A stretch of DNA of 7,575 bases from JAMXLL01 sp035279875. GTDB lineage: Bacteria; Desulfobacterota; Binatia; Binatales; Binataceae. Below, piece after piece: positions 6,474 through 7,575 of the stretch. The position numbers and the translations under genes were made by a program. Location: assembly GCA_035279875.1 (NCBI GenBank), contig DATEGX010000135.1, forward strand, positions 1 through 7,575, given 5' to 3'. Each line of letters begins with the position of its first letter. The first letter of the stretch is position 1. The notes beneath the pieces were generated by a model. It was given only the letters and a program-made list of their open reading frames with translations, was not told the origin of the DNA and did no database searches.

Positions 6474-7271
6474 CTAATCGTAGGCTCCTTCGACGCTAAC
6501 GTCACCCGTAAGGATGCGGCTCACGCCAGCGGCCGTTTCGAGCATCAGGGCGCCGTCGTGGTCGATACCGCGAACCACGCCCGCGAGCCGCGAGCCGCGG
6601 TCGATTATCGTCACGCTGCGGCCGTTTAGAGCGAAGTATCGCTCGTAAGCCGGACGTATCGCGGCGAAGCCTCCCACCTGGGCTTCCATATAACGAGTGT
6701 TGAGCCGATTAAAAAGCGCCGCGGCGATTTGCACGCGATCGCACTGGCGGCCGGTAGCGATCAGCACGGAAGTCGCCTTGTCTCTGAGCTCGGGCGAAAG
6801 ATCGTCGGCCGCCAGGTTGAGGTTGAGCCCTATCCCGAGAAGCACACAGATCAGGCCGTCGGCGGAATCGGTCGACGCCTCCGCGATAATGCCGCCGGCT
6901 TTGCGGCCGTTGAGCCAGATATCATTGGGCCATTTGAGTGCGACGATCCCCGGTGCGACCGGTTCGAGACTTTCGGCCGCCGCGACCCCGGCGACCAGGC
7001 TGAGCCGCGGAACCTCGGCCACCGGCATTGCTGGCCGCAGGATGATGGTCGTGTAGAGGTTGACGCCAGCAGGCGAATGCCAGGAACGGCCCAACCGCCC
7101 GCGACCGGCGCTTTGACGTTCAGCCACCACCACGGTTCCATGCGCGGCGCCATTCTCCGCCATTTCGGCGGCGGTCCGCTGGGTCGAGTCGACTTCCTCG
7201 AAATAATGGATTCGCCAACCGATGCGCCCCGGGTTTCCCGCTTCAATCGTATGGTAGGGGTTGGATGGCAT
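6474..7271 (-). CDS. birA: Biotin--[acetyl-CoA-carboxylase] ligase, monofunctional
   Basis: The enzyme activates biotin with ATP to biotinyl-5'-AMP and transfers it to the carrier lysine of acetyl-CoA carboxylase (AccB) in the cytosol. Family motifs appear in order: VDST (27-30), the adenylate-binding loop AERQSAGRGRLGRSW (50-64), KWPNDIWL (113-120) with the biotin-site Lys113, KAGGII (124-129) and GIGLN (146-150). A C-terminal SH3-like domain covers about 215-262. Total length is 265 residues. There is no N-terminal helix-turn-helix, so this is the short form that cannot act as the biotin operon repressor. The ATG at 7271 has only a distant AGGA upstream (12 nt), so the exact start is less certain; the catalytic domain begins near residue 18, leaving little room for error. 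It follows nadC by 20 nt, an arrangement consistent with co-transcription. Confidence 0.95.
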   Translation of the reverse strand: MPSNPYHTIEAGNPGRIGWRIHYFEEVDSTQRTAAEMAENGAAHGTVVVAERQSAGRGRLGRSWHSPAGVNLYTTIILRPAMPVAEVPRLSLVAGVAAAESLEPVAPGIVALKWPNDIWLNGRKAGGIIAEASTDSADGLICVLLGIGLNLNLAADDLSPELRDKATSVLIATGRQCDRVQIAAALFNRLNTRYMEAQVGGFAAIRPAYERYFALNGRSVTIIDRGSRLAGVVRGIDHDGALMLETAAGVSRILTGDVSVEGAYD

Positions 7272-7291
7272 ACCGGGCTGAGATCCTGTCT

Positions 7292-7575
7292 TCAGTAGGC
7301 CTCGATCCGCATACTGAGGTCGACCGCGCGCACCGAATGGGTCAAGGCGCCGATCGAAATCAGGTCGACGCCGGTTTCGGCAACGGCGCGGACCGATTCG
7401 AAGGTGACCCCGCCCGAGGCTTCGAGAATTGCGCGATCACCCGCCATCCGGCGCGCGTCCCGCATCTCGTCGAGAGTCATATTGTCGAGCAAAATCGAAT
7501 CGGCGCCCGCGGCCAGCGCTTCCTCGACCTGAGACCTGCGTTCGCATTCTATTTCCACGCGCAGGGTATGCGGTG
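7292..7575 (-). CDS. nadC: Nicotinate-nucleotide pyrophosphorylase (carboxylating), C-terminal part, 5' end beyond window
   Basis: The last 94 residues of quinolinate phosphoribosyltransferase are present. The enzyme converts quinolinate and PRPP to nicotinate mononucleotide, CO2 and pyrophosphate in de novo NAD synthesis. Visible signatures are PHTLRVEIE at the window edge, EALAAGADSILLDNM, ILEASGGV and ETGVDLISIGALTHSV, which together form the phosphate-binding C-terminal half of the alpha/beta barrel. The frame runs open to the window edge, through the GTG at 7558, so the true start lies outside. The stop is TGA at 7292-7294. About two thirds of the usual length of roughly 280 residues is missing because of the window boundary, not a truncation. 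Confidence 0.93.
   Translation of the reverse strand, partial: PHTLRVEIECERRSQVEEALAAGADSILLDNMTLDEMRDARRMAGDRAILEASGGVTFESVRAVAETGVDLISIGALTHSVRAVDLSMRIEAY

Noticed and set aside
6729..7298. Plus-strand open frame of 189 codons antisense to birA
   Set aside because: It is fully antisense to a gene with complete BirA motifs and shows no recognisable domain.

Overview
The window is a compact, high-G+C block (roughly 60% by eye) in which every gene I can support lies on the minus strand. Read in the direction of transcription, from the right edge to the left, the order is: nadC (3' part only), birA, an EF-G-like GTPase, a DUF2905 small membrane protein, an NtrY-type sensor kinase, a response-regulator receiver domain fused in frame to LpxC, and a pteridine-reductase-like SDR (5' part only). 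Gaps are short (20, 91, 111, -1, 87 and 33 nt), so this looks like one long transcription unit or two adjoining ones. LpxC implies an outer membrane with lipid A, so the organism is a diderm Gram-negative. The mix of an NtrY kinase, a second EF-G-like protein of the kind common in deltaproteobacterial genomes, and a nadC-birA pair fits a deltaproteobacterium in the old broad sense, or a related uncultured soil lineage. That placement is inference, not something the sequence proves.

The most interesting feature is the 420-residue protein at 351-1613. Residues 1-120 form a complete, apparently phosphorylatable receiver domain resembling that of NtrX (acidic pocket D9/D10, phospho-acceptor D53, S81, K103). 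Residues 151-420 form a complete LpxC deacetylase with its zinc ligands and catalytic residues. The sigma-54 AAA+ and Fis-type DNA-binding domains normally found in NtrX are absent; the enzyme of the committed lipid A step sits in their place. The gene immediately upstream encodes a full-length four-TM NtrY kinase, the natural phosphodonor. The simplest reading is a two-component system whose output is an enzyme activity, linking an envelope or redox signal directly to lipid A synthesis.

The other genes are mostly housekeeping. NadC makes NAD precursor, BirA biotinylates acetyl-CoA carboxylase, and the SDR probably reduces pterins or folates. The EF-G-like protein is complete, but its GTP-binding motifs are eroded (DTPG to NTPG and NKxD to SRLD). 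The 87-bp gap between the kinase and the receiver-LpxC gene contains a short stretch with the codon character of a real gene, split between two frames. The gap of 111 bp after the EF-G-like gene holds a possible weak terminator. No tRNA, rRNA, CRISPR array, insertion sequence or other mobile element was seen.
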